A stretch of 47,416 bases of DNA from an uncultured Clostridia bacterium (GTDB taxonomy: Bacteria > Bacillota > Clostridia > Christensenellales > Borkfalkiaceae), in assembly GCA_947632015.1 (NCBI GenBank), contig CANRNP010000008.1, forward strand, positions 1-47,416, written 5' to 3'. Under the pieces are notes generated by a model. It saw only the letters and a program-made list of their open reading frames with translations, was not told where the DNA came from and made no database searches. This document shows positions 25,285-32,168 of the stretch, one piece after another. Positions within the stretch are counted from its first letter, which is position 1, and every line of letters starts with the position of its first letter. The position numbers and the translations under genes were made by a program.

Positions 25285-27783
25285 CTACTTCAAAAAAAAC
25301 AAGATCTCCTGCTCCTCGTCCGTCCGCGCGGAAAAGCGCACGGAGAGCACGGCGCCGTCGGGAGAAAAAGCCGTTTCCCCGAAGGGAACGGTATCCGCTT
25401 TGCCGAAAATGCGAAACGGGATCTCTTTACCGTTGAGGCAGACCCTTCCGACCCGTTCTGCCGCCCCGATCAGGTGGTATTTGAGCAGGATCTCGCGCCG
25501 TTCGGTCCCCGCATATCCCCCCTCCGCGGCATGCAACCGCACCGAAAACGCCCGCTTTGCGGGGAGATATTCCGCCGTGTAAGCGCTCTTGCAAAAGACG
25601 CCTTTTTTGTATGCCGTCGTCTCGCCGTCGTCCTCGTAGAGGAAGCCCTCGTCGCTCGCGTCCTGATCGGGATAGAAATCGAGGATGAGCTTCTCGCGGC
25701 TTTGCTCCGCGGTGTTTTGGGCGTTCTCCGCAAGCGGGATAAGAGCGCCGAGGCGGACGAAGAGCGGCATCGACCTTAGACCGCACTTTTTGACGAGGGT
25801 GCGCCTGCCCGGATAGACCTTGCCGTCGAACACGTCCATCCACCGTCCCGCGGGAAGATACACCTCCCTGCTTCCCTCCTCCGCCGTCTCCGCTTCGAAC
25901 AGCCCCAGATACGCCTCTCCTTCCGCCTGAAAATATTCGATCTCCACCGCATATTCCTCGCCCGCTTTCAGATCGATGAGCGGGGTGAGGGTCGCGGCGT
26001 GGGTCATTTCGTCTCTCATCACGCACACGCCGTTGATATACACCGTCGCGCCGTCGTCGTTTTTGATCAGCAGGCGCTTGGGGCGGTCCGTTACGATTTT
26101 TGTGCGGACGGTAGCGGAAAAATAGTACGCGGGCACGCCCTCGGCGGGCGGTTCGTGCCGAAGCGACATGGCGAGCGTTTTCCAGACCGCCCTGCCCAGC
26201 GGCTCCCCCTTTCTCTCCGTTCCGCCGAAAAAGACGACTTCGACGGGCGCCGCGTAATCGCCCGCGGCAAGCTGGCGGACGGCGGAGCCGATGACGGGAG
26301 CAATGAGGATGTTCCTGCCCAGGAGATATTCGTCCCGCCGCGCCGAACGCCTGTCTTTGGGGTATTCGAGGGCGAGCGAACGGAAGATCGGCATGCCCGT
26401 AAGGTAGGCTTCGTAGGCGTTCGCATAGAGATAGGGAAGCAAGCGGTAGCGGAGAAGGAGATACTCGCGCACGATCGCGAGCGTTTCCCCGTCGTAGAGC
26501 CACGGCTCGCGGGTACGTTTTACGGTTTTGGTGCAATGGGGGCGGAAAATGGGCGAAAGAGCGCCGTATTGCATCCAGCGGATGAACTGCTCTTTATCGG
26601 GGTTGCCCGTGTGCCCGCCGCAATCGGAGCTCATATAGGGGAAACAGTTCTCCGAACAGCGGACGAGGTTCTCCACTTCCTGCGCGAGGTCGGAGGAAGA
26701 GCTCCCGATGTCCCCCGTCCATTGCACGCCGTAGCGGTGGGAAGCGCTGTCGCGGAATCCGACATACTCCCCGTTGGTAATTTCGACGACGTTCCCCATG
26801 ATCACGGGGCGGCGGTAATTGCCTTCGCCCGCGGCGCTTTGGAAAAAGCGCTTCGTGACGTCGTGATAGAGGTAGAGCCCGAAGGTTTCGGGGCAGACGG
26901 AGGCGGTCGGCGAAAGAAGCCGCGTGACCCAGTTTCGGTCGTACCACCAGATATCCAGACCGAGCGCCATGAGCGCTTTTAAGTTCCGCTCGCGGTAGGC
27001 GATCTCGCGCGGATCGAATACCTGTGCGCCGCAAACGGGTTCAGGATGGTCGTTGAACGCGATCTCCACGTTGCGGCTGTGGGCAAAGTCGAAGAAGCGT
27101 TTCAGGTCCGGGAAGAGCCTGCGGTTGACCTCGTATCCCCAGCCGCCCTCGGAAAGGCGCCAGTCGGTGTCGATCACCATGACGTCGAGCGGCACGCCGT
27201 ACTTCTTGTAATCTTCGATGAGCTTTTTCGCCTCTTCTTCGGTATAGGCGTAATATTTGGAATTCCAGCTCCCGAAGGTAGAGCGGCGGACGAGCTCGCA
27301 CCTGCCCGTGAGCGCCACATAGAGGCTGCGGAGCTTCTTTGCGTCGCCGCGGGCGAAGAGAAGATAGATATCCTCGGCGTTCTCCTGCACGCAGAATTCC
27401 CCGCTGCGGGAGGCGGAATAGCCGCCCTGCGGAAGGAGGATGCGGGGGGAATCGGCGAGCGCGAACACTTCGGGCGTTTTGGCGGGAGGCGGGAGTTCGC
27501 CGCTGTTTTTTATCCTGCGGTAGCGGTAGACCGTTTTCCCGCCCCTTTTGAGGCACAGACCCGAAAGGGTGTCTCCCGTGGGCAGATACAGCTCGTATCC
27601 GCAAAAGCGCAAGAGATTGCCTTCCACCGAATATGCGGGAGGATCGCCCGCGAGCTCGCCGCGGGAAGGAATAAAAAAGGTGTCCCCGTCGAAGAACTCG
27701 CCCCGTTCGCCCCGCTCGACGCGGACAGCGTCCCCACCCAAAAAACTCACTCTGACGTTGCGAAAAACGATCTTTTCCTGCAT
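25285..27783 (-). CDS. Glycoside hydrolase family 31 with inserted PA14-like domain
   Basis: An 832-residue cytoplasmic alpha-glycosidase. The N-terminal galactose-mutarotase-like sandwich (1-165) is followed by the barrel with VPLDVMVIDTDWR, GLDIWWYDRNW (probable nucleophile Asp near 281), VQWTGDIGSSSSDL (acid/base Asp near 354) and MSSDCGGHTG. The nucleophile context differs from the common WxDMNE. Residues 550-645 (YYFSATVRTKIVTDRP..., DGATVYINGV) resemble a PA14 domain, placed between the barrel and the C-terminal sandwich. No signal peptide was seen. The substrate could be alpha-glucoside, alpha-xyloside or alpha-galactoside; GH31 includes all three. It is transcribed alone behind a long leader with a terminator-like hairpin. 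The start has AGGAG six bases upstream. Confidence 0.9.
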   Translation of the reverse strand: MQEKIVFRNVRVSFLGGDAVRVERGERGEFFDGDTFFIPSRGELAGDPPAYSVEGNLLRFCGYELYLPTGDTLSGLCLKRGGKTVYRYRRIKNSGELPPPAKTPEVFALADSPRILLPQGGYSASRSGEFCVQENAEDIYLLFARGDAKKLRSLYVALTGRCELVRRSTFGSWNSKYYAYTEEEAKKLIEDYKKYGVPLDVMVIDTDWRLSEGGWGYEVNRRLFPDLKRFFDFAHSRNVEIAFNDHPEPVCGAQVFDPREIAYRERNLKALMALGLDIWWYDRNWVTRLLSPTASVCPETFGLYLYHDVTKRFFQSAAGEGNYRRPVIMGNVVEITNGEYVGFRDSASHRYGVQWTGDIGSSSSDLAQEVENLVRCSENCFPYMSSDCGGHTGNPDKEQFIRWMQYGALSPIFRPHCTKTVKRTREPWLYDGETLAIVREYLLLRYRLLPYLYANAYEAYLTGMPIFRSLALEYPKDRRSARRDEYLLGRNILIAPVIGSAVRQLAAGDYAAPVEVVFFGGTERKGEPLGRAVWKTLAMSLRHEPPAEGVPAYYFSATVRTKIVTDRPKRLLIKNDDGATVYINGVCVMRDEMTHAATLTPLIDLKAGEEYAVEIEYFQAEGEAYLGLFEAETAEEGSREVYLPAGRWMDVFDGKVYPGRRTLVKKCGLRSMPLFVRLGALIPLAENAQNTAEQSREKLILDFYPDQDASDEGFLYEDDGETTAYKKGVFCKSAYTAEYLPAKRAFSVRLHAAEGGYAGTERREILLKYHLIGAAERVGRVCLNGKEIPFRIFGKADTVPFGETAFSPDGAVLSVRFSARTDEEQEILFFLK

Positions 27784-27795
27784 GTTTCTCCTCTT

Positions 27796-27814
27796 GCCCC
27801 GCCAAAGACGGGGC
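27796..27814 (-). promoter_or_regulatory. Leader hairpin next to the GH31 ribosome binding site
   Basis: GCCCCG (27796-27801) and CGGGGC (27809-27814) pair around a seven-base loop, four bases before the AGGAG of GH31. It could affect translation start or take part in switching with the upstream terminator hairpin. Confidence 0.45.
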
Positions 27815-27835
27815 GCAAACGTAATTTTATGCGAA

Positions 27836-27862
27836 GAAAAAAGCGGAGCAACCGTTCCGCTT
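27836..27862 (-). terminator. Terminator-like hairpin inside the GH31 leader
   Basis: On the minus strand AAGCGGA pairs with TCCGCTT around an eight-base loop and is followed by TTTTTTC. No minus-strand gene lies upstream for it to end, since its own promoter is at 27964-27992. It is therefore a candidate attenuator. No known riboswitch consensus was recognised. Confidence 0.6.
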
Positions 27863-27943
27863 CTCTCTCAGTTTTTCGCTATATTTTCAAGCTGAGCGGC
27901 GTGATCGCCACATTTCCTTTCCCCCGACGGCGGAAAATTACAA

Positions 27944-27967
27944 ACTATATTACTGCATACTATATTA
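27944..27967. repeat. Direct repeats overlapping the GH31 -10 box
   Basis: ACTATATTA occurs at 27944-27952 and again at 27959-27967, 15 bases apart. The second copy overlaps the -10 box. This spacing would place two bound proteins about one and a half turns apart, and makes the pair a candidate operator. Confidence 0.45.
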
Positions 27968-27992
27968 TAAGTAGTCTCACCCATATTGTCAA
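27964..27992 (-). promoter_or_regulatory. Consensus promoter of GH31
   Basis: Minus strand TTGACA (27992-27987) and TATAAT (27969-27964), 17-base spacer: a perfect match. The leader to the ATG is about 170 bases. The whole interval 27784-28160 otherwise holds only the divergent promoter of the next operon. Confidence 0.88.
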
Positions 27993-28107
27993 CTTAATTC
28001 GGCAAAAATATGGGAGGAAAATCGGGTAAAAAACGGCAAAGTCCGACACGGGAGCGATTCGAATTGCGGGAAAATGCGGGAAATGCGGGGGAAAACCGCG
28101 CTTCGGG

Positions 28108-28136
28108 TTGCATTTCCCGAAGGGATATGCTATAAT
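28108..28136 (+). promoter_or_regulatory. Promoter of the amidohydrolase/ATP-grasp operon
   Basis: TTGCAT (28108-28113) and TATAAT (28131-28136) are 17 bases apart. The leader is only about 18 bases and carries GGCGGTGAG before the ATG. Confidence 0.8.
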
Positions 28137-28160
28137 TTTTTGCAGATAAGGCGGTGAGAA

Positions 28161-28799
28161 ATGCTGGACCCTGAAATTGCAAGGCAGTATGAACAATATT
28201 TTTCCGTAGAGCGCGACCGTTCCTTCGAACTCCTCGAAGGCGCGCGGAAGATCATGCTCTCCGCGCCGCACAGCGTTGCGCAGACGCGGGACGGAAAACT
28301 CAAAACGGCGGAGCCGCAGACGGGCATGCTCGTAAAACTTCTGCACGACGAGCTCGCCTGCCCCGCGATCTACAAGACGAAAAATTGCGGCGACGACGCG
28401 AATTTCGACGAGGAGAGCGCCTATAAACGGGCGTTGCAACGCTATATCCGCACCCACGGCGTCCGCTTTTTGATCGATCTCCACCAGCTGTCGCCCGACC
28501 GCGAAGTGCAGATCGACATCGGCACGGGAAAAAGCAAAAATCTCGCGGGACAGGACTGCGTCAACGCGGCGTTGAAGGCGTTCACGCGCAGGAATCTCGG
28601 CGTCGTCCAGCTCGGAAAACCCTTCGACGCGGCGGAACCTTACACCATTTCCTCCTTTATCGCCGCCACTTGCAAGATCCCCTGCGTGCAGATCGAGATC
28701 AATTCCGCCCTCGTCTGCGAAGGATACGAAAATTATCGGCTCGGCGACGTTTACGAAGCGCTCAAAGAATTTATTCTGGCGGTAGAGGCGATCGGATGA
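28161..28799 (+). CDS. N-formylglutamate amidohydrolase-like protein
   Basis: A 212-residue protein of the N-formylglutamate amidohydrolase (FGase) fold, a zinc hydrolase related to carboxypeptidase-like amidases. Visible family features are MLSAPHSVAQTRDG (the PHS motif), GVRFLIDLHQLSP with the metal-binding Asp-Leu-His, and PCVQIEINSALV near the C-terminus. No signal peptide was found. It is the first gene of a four-gene operon and overlaps the next start by ATGA. No histidine-degradation (hut) gene is nearby, so a role in histidine breakdown is unlikely. Paired with two ATP-grasp ligases, it may cut an amide or acyl bond that the ligases form; this is inference. Confidence 0.8.
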   Translation: MLDPEIARQYEQYFSVERDRSFELLEGARKIMLSAPHSVAQTRDGKLKTAEPQTGMLVKLLHDELACPAIYKTKNCGDDANFDEESAYKRALQRYIRTHGVRFLIDLHQLSPDREVQIDIGTGKSKNLAGQDCVNAALKAFTRRNLGVVQLGKPFDAAEPYTISSFIAATCKIPCVQIEINSALVCEGYENYRLGDVYEALKEFILAVEAIG

Positions 28800-30118
28800 A
28801 AGACAAACAGGCAAAAATCGGTTACGACGGAGAGGAACTCTTCGTACGGTGCAAACGGAAGGTCTACCGCGGTCTTTTCGCCGATCCCGTCCGCGTGGTC
28901 TGCGTGAGCTGCCGCTTCGTCGACCGCTCTCTCTCGTGCGTCTGCGTTTCGCACGAGCTTTTCCGCACGCGGAAAGAGGAAAAACTCGTTCTCGTCAACG
29001 CGGAGACGGGAAATTTCATCAACGTGACCCTTCTTCCGCAGGACGGGCTCGGTGAAAACGAGATCCGCATCACGGGGCACGTCGCGGAGCAGCTTCTCGC
29101 TGAGGAGAACGCCGAGCTCCTCCTCTGCCGCTACAAAAAGATCTCGTTCGGTCGCGTTCTCACCCAAAAGATCGAACATATCCGTGAAAACGACGTCGTT
29201 CTCTCCGAGGAAGATTACCGCGCGTTCGGGCTCGACGCCCTCGGCTCGTTCTGCGATCTGTTCGAATTTTACAATACCGTTACCAAAGACAGCGTCATCG
29301 TAAAGAGCAGTCATATCTATACCGACGCCGCCCTGCCGCGCGGTTCCATCCGTCTGAACCGAAAACAGCGCTTCTTCCTCGGCATGGAATTGCCCCTCTA
29401 CCTCTCCCCCGTCCAGCGGGAGATCCTCGGCGAGCGGGCAAGCGCGGAGGAGCAGAAACTTCTCGGCGAGCTCTACGGAAAAGACCATACCCTCTTGCGG
29501 GAGACGACCTACGAACAGCAGGAGCGGGCGAAGAAGATCATCTCCGCGCGGCTCGGATGCGAGATCCGCGTCATTCCCGTGATCGAATCTGTCCTGAGCC
29601 CCGAACGGAAGAGCCTTTTGCACTGCATCACCGATTTTTACGTCGGCAAGAGCACCGTTTCGCTCATCTGCCGCCGTCCCTACGAAAACGACGAGGGGCT
29701 GAACGTGGTGCGGCTCACAAAGTCGAACATGAAACTGCTCGGCATCGAAGAGATGGACAAGGTCTACCTCAAATACAAAAAAAAGCAGGTCGCCTGCCGC
29801 GTGCTCGAACTCGATAACGAAAAAGAGTTCTTCCGCACCAACCTTCCCGCGCCGACCGAGCTTTCCATCGGCATTCCCAGCCATATCCGCAAAAAACTCG
29901 GCATCACCGCGCTCGACGTCACGGTAAAAGTGGACCGCGATACCGCCTTCATCCTCAAACGGAGCATGAACGAGCAGATCGTGCCCATTCTTTTGACCCT
30001 CTTTTCGACGAGTTTGTTCAGCCGCCTCTCGACGGTCGCGGCGATCGTCATCACCGTGCTCGCCCTCCCTGTGGTGCTCTACCTCAACCTTTCGACGAAG
30101 CGGAACATGCGGGCGTAG
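28796..30118 (+). CDS. Double-psi-barrel-like protein with C-terminal membrane hairpin
   Basis: A 440-residue protein of no named family. Residues 320-400 (VRLTKSNMKLLGIEEMDKVYL... LSIGIPSHIRKKLGITALDVTVKV) have the two-half pattern of a Cdc48-N/AbrB-like double-psi beta-barrel: polar strand, LGI, Asp-Val, arginine, then a second copy. Earlier segments near 60-110 and 130-190 (VVLSEEDYRAFGLDALG, SIRLNRKQRFFLGMELPLYLS) look like further copies. Two hydrophobic stretches at the C-terminus (IVPILLTLFSTSLFS and TVAAIVITVLALPVVLYLNL) suggest a tail anchor that leaves the barrels in the cytoplasm. The ATG at 28796 overlaps the amidohydrolase stop. I infer a membrane scaffold or substrate-binding partner for the neighbouring enzymes. 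Confidence 0.72.
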   Translation: MKDKQAKIGYDGEELFVRCKRKVYRGLFADPVRVVCVSCRFVDRSLSCVCVSHELFRTRKEEKLVLVNAETGNFINVTLLPQDGLGENEIRITGHVAEQLLAEENAELLLCRYKKISFGRVLTQKIEHIRENDVVLSEEDYRAFGLDALGSFCDLFEFYNTVTKDSVIVKSSHIYTDAALPRGSIRLNRKQRFFLGMELPLYLSPVQREILGERASAEEQKLLGELYGKDHTLLRETTYEQQERAKKIISARLGCEIRVIPVIESVLSPERKSLLHCITDFYVGKSTVSLICRRPYENDEGLNVVRLTKSNMKLLGIEEMDKVYLKYKKKQVACRVLELDNEKEFFRTNLPAPTELSIGIPSHIRKKLGITALDVTVKVDRDTAFILKRSMNEQIVPILLTLFSTSLFSRLSTVAAIVITVLALPVVLYLNLSTKRNMRA

Positions 30119-30128
30119 GAGGCGGAAC

Positions 30129-30995
30129 ATGACGGGTTGGTTGATCGTAAACGGATTTCTCGATTCCGCAAAATTCGACGGGATCTACGCAATGCTCCTC
30201 CGCGCCGCGCAGAAGCGGCCGCTCCGCCTCGAACTGAAAACGTCCGCCTCCCTGATCTGCGAGTCGGCGTCCCGTTTTTCCGAATACGGGCTGCCCGATT
30301 TCGTCCTCTTCTGGGATAAAGACATCTATCTCGCACGCAGGCTCGAAGAAGCGGGCGTGCCCGTATTCAACTCCGCCCGCGCGGTGGAGATCTGCGACAA
30401 CAAAATTTTGACGACCCTCTCCGCGCAGGGGAAGGTCCGCATCCCCCGCACCGTCATCGCCCCCAAGACGTTCGAGGGCGTCAACTACCGAAAGAAAGAT
30501 TTTTTGCAATACGTCTATGATAAATTCGGCTTTCCGTTCGTCCTCAAAGAGGCGTACGGCTCCTTCGGCAAGCAAGTCTATCTCGTCGGCTCCCCCGCGC
30601 AGGCAGAGGCGCTTTTAGATCGGCTCGGCTATAAAGAATTCCTCATGCAGGAATTCGTCTCATCGAGCCGCGGGAAGGATATACGGATCAACGTCGTGGG
30701 CGACGAAGCCGTCTCCTCCATGCTCCGCTATAATCCGAACGATTTCCGCTCGAACGTTACGGGGGGCGGGCAGACAATCCCCCATACGGCGACGGAGGAA
30801 GAGAAAAAACTCGCGCTCGACGCCTGCCGCGCGGTCGGTGCGGACTTTGCGGGGGTGGACGTTCTCCTCGGTCCCGAAGGCGAGCCTATCCTCTGCGAGA
30901 TCAATTCCAATCCCCATTTCGAGAGCAGTTATCTGTGCAACGGGATCGACATGAGCGGCTATATCCTCGACTATATTTTAAGGAAACTACGATGA
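30129..30995 (+). CDS. RimK-type ATP-grasp ligase
   Basis: A 288-residue ATP-grasp enzyme of the RimK/glutathione-synthetase-like group, which activates a carboxylate as acyl-phosphate and joins it to an amine. The ATP-binding segments are FPFVLKEAYGSFGKQVYLV (Lys and the glycine-rich loop), MQEFVSSSRGKDIRINVVGD, and the metal-binding end GVDVLLGPEGEPILCEINSN, with Glu and Asn in place. NPNDFRSNVTGGG is the RimK-type substrate-side motif. The N-terminal 100 residues are the usual pre-ATP-grasp domain. AGGAGG lies six bases before the ATG, ten bases after the preceding gene. The acceptor is unknown; glutamate ligation to a protein or small molecule is the nearest characterised activity. Confidence 0.9.
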   Translation: MTGWLIVNGFLDSAKFDGIYAMLLRAAQKRPLRLELKTSASLICESASRFSEYGLPDFVLFWDKDIYLARRLEEAGVPVFNSARAVEICDNKILTTLSAQGKVRIPRTVIAPKTFEGVNYRKKDFLQYVYDKFGFPFVLKEAYGSFGKQVYLVGSPAQAEALLDRLGYKEFLMQEFVSSSRGKDIRINVVGDEAVSSMLRYNPNDFRSNVTGGGQTIPHTATEEEKKLALDACRAVGADFAGVDVLLGPEGEPILCEINSNPHFESSYLCNGIDMSGYILDYILRKLR

Positions 30996-31789
30996 ACGGA
31001 ATTTTGATCTATGACGAATTCGGGGCGCGACGGAACGCCTGGTTTATCGACCGAATGACGACCTGTGCCCGCAAAAACGGGATCTCCCTCCTTCTGCAAA
31101 AGACCCCTCTTCCCCCGTCCGCGCTCTCTCCCCTGCCCGATTTCGCCGTGATGCGGACGATCGAACCCGACCTCGGAAAAAGACTGGAAGCGCTGGGCGT
31201 GCGCGTGTTCAACAATGCGGAAACGGAGCGCGTCGCCAACGACAAGTGGGAGACCTATCTCCTCGCCCGAAAACTCTCCCTGCCCGTTATGGAGACTATG
31301 CGGGCGGAGGAGCCCCTTCCCCCCTTTCCGTTCGTGATGAAATCGACGGACGGGCACGGCGGGAGCGAAGTTTTTCTCATCCGAAGCGGCGGCGATCTTA
31401 CCGCCGCGCGGCAGGCGCTGTACAAAAAAAGATATATCGTGCAAACTTTTTGCGACCATCCGGGCGTGGACATGCGGTTGTATATGCTCGGCGGAAAGAT
31501 CTTGGCGGGCGTTCTGCGGGAATCGGAGAGCGACTTCCGCAGCAACTATTCGCTGGGCGGGCACGTGCGGCAGGCCGAGCCGTCGGCGCGCCAGCTTTCG
31601 ATCGCCGAAGCGGTCACGGGGGCGCTCGGAGCCGACTTCGTCGGCGTCGATTTTCTGCTCCACGACGGGGAATGGGTGCTGAACGAGATCGAGGACGTCG
31701 TCGGAACGCGGATGCTCTACAAATGCGCCCCGATCGACGCCGCGGAGCGGTACATGGACTATATTGCGAAGCGGCTCCGCGCAAAATAA
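30992..31789 (+). CDS. Second ATP-grasp ligase (EIED type)
   Basis: A 265-residue ATP-grasp enzyme overlapping the previous gene as ATGA. It shows FPFVMKSTDGHGGSEVFLI, PGVDMRLYMLGGKILAGVLR, ESDFRSNYSLGGHV and the metal end VGVDFLLHDGEWVLNEIED. It is about 20 residues shorter than its neighbour. At the metal site it has Glu-Ile-Glu-Asp where RimK has Glu-Ile-Asn, so the two ligases differ in the catalytic end and probably in acceptor. DVVGTRMLYK after it is typical of uncharacterised Firmicutes ATP-grasp proteins. The pair may be two successive steps or a heterodimer. It ends the operon before a terminator. Confidence 0.86.
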   Translation: MNGILIYDEFGARRNAWFIDRMTTCARKNGISLLLQKTPLPPSALSPLPDFAVMRTIEPDLGKRLEALGVRVFNNAETERVANDKWETYLLARKLSLPVMETMRAEEPLPPFPFVMKSTDGHGGSEVFLIRSGGDLTAARQALYKKRYIVQTFCDHPGVDMRLYMLGGKILAGVLRESESDFRSNYSLGGHVRQAEPSARQLSIAEAVTGALGADFVGVDFLLHDGEWVLNEIEDVVGTRMLYKCAPIDAAERYMDYIAKRLRAK

Positions 31790-31809
31790 GGAATAAAGCA
31801 AAAAAGCAG

Positions 31810-31837
31810 AAAAGCTCCCGCGTTTTCGGGAGCTTTT
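31810..31837. terminator. Bidirectional terminator between ATP-grasp and RyR units
   Basis: AAAAGCTCCCG (31810-31820) pairs with CGGGAGCTTTT (31827-31837) around a six-base loop. It ends the plus-strand operon and, read from the other side with its downstream T run, the minus-strand RyR pair. Confidence 0.85.
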
Positions 31838-31883
31838 CGTCTGTCTCGTTTTCGGGCGCAAGGCAAAGCGCGGGCGCGCGCTA

Positions 31884-32168
31884 TCAGCGCTTTTCGATGC
31901 GGTAGCCGAGTTTTATGAGGAGTTTGAGGGTCTCCAACGACGTCCTGCGGTCGTAATCTTTATCGCCCTCGGTCAGTTCGTCGTAGGGAATGAGCAGAGG
32001 GTGGGTCTTTTTCTCGCGGTCGAGCGTTTCGCCGTACGCCCAACCGTCGTCCAGCTTCCCCTGCGCCCAGACCTCGTGCGTGTTCTCGGCAAGTTTTTCC
32101 GCCAACTCCATGATGTCTTTTCCCACGACAACGTCGCTCGTATCGATCGGATCCGGAATGTAACTCAT
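31884..32168 (-). CDS. Stand-alone RyR-domain protein
   Basis: A 94-residue protein that is almost exactly one ryanodine-receptor (RyR, PF02026) domain. It opens PIDTSDVVV, then LAENTHEVWAQGKLDDGW, YGETLDREKKTHPLLIPY and YDRRTSLETLKLLIKLGY, the order seen in eukaryotic calcium-channel repeats and in bacterial homologues. No signal peptide or membrane helix. AAGGAGA is six bases before the ATG, and the ATG overlaps the stop of the large membrane protein (ATGA), so both are made together. The role of bacterial RyR domains is not established; ligand or partner sensing for the membrane protein is inferred. Confidence 0.88.
   Translation of the reverse strand: MSYIPDPIDTSDVVVGKDIMELAEKLAENTHEVWAQGKLDDGWAYGETLDREKKTHPLLIPYDELTEGDKDYDRRTSLETLKLLIKLGYRIEKR

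Noticed and set aside
28161-28799. Histidine-degradation enzyme HutG
   Set aside because: No hut genes are nearby and the operon partners are ATP-grasp ligases.
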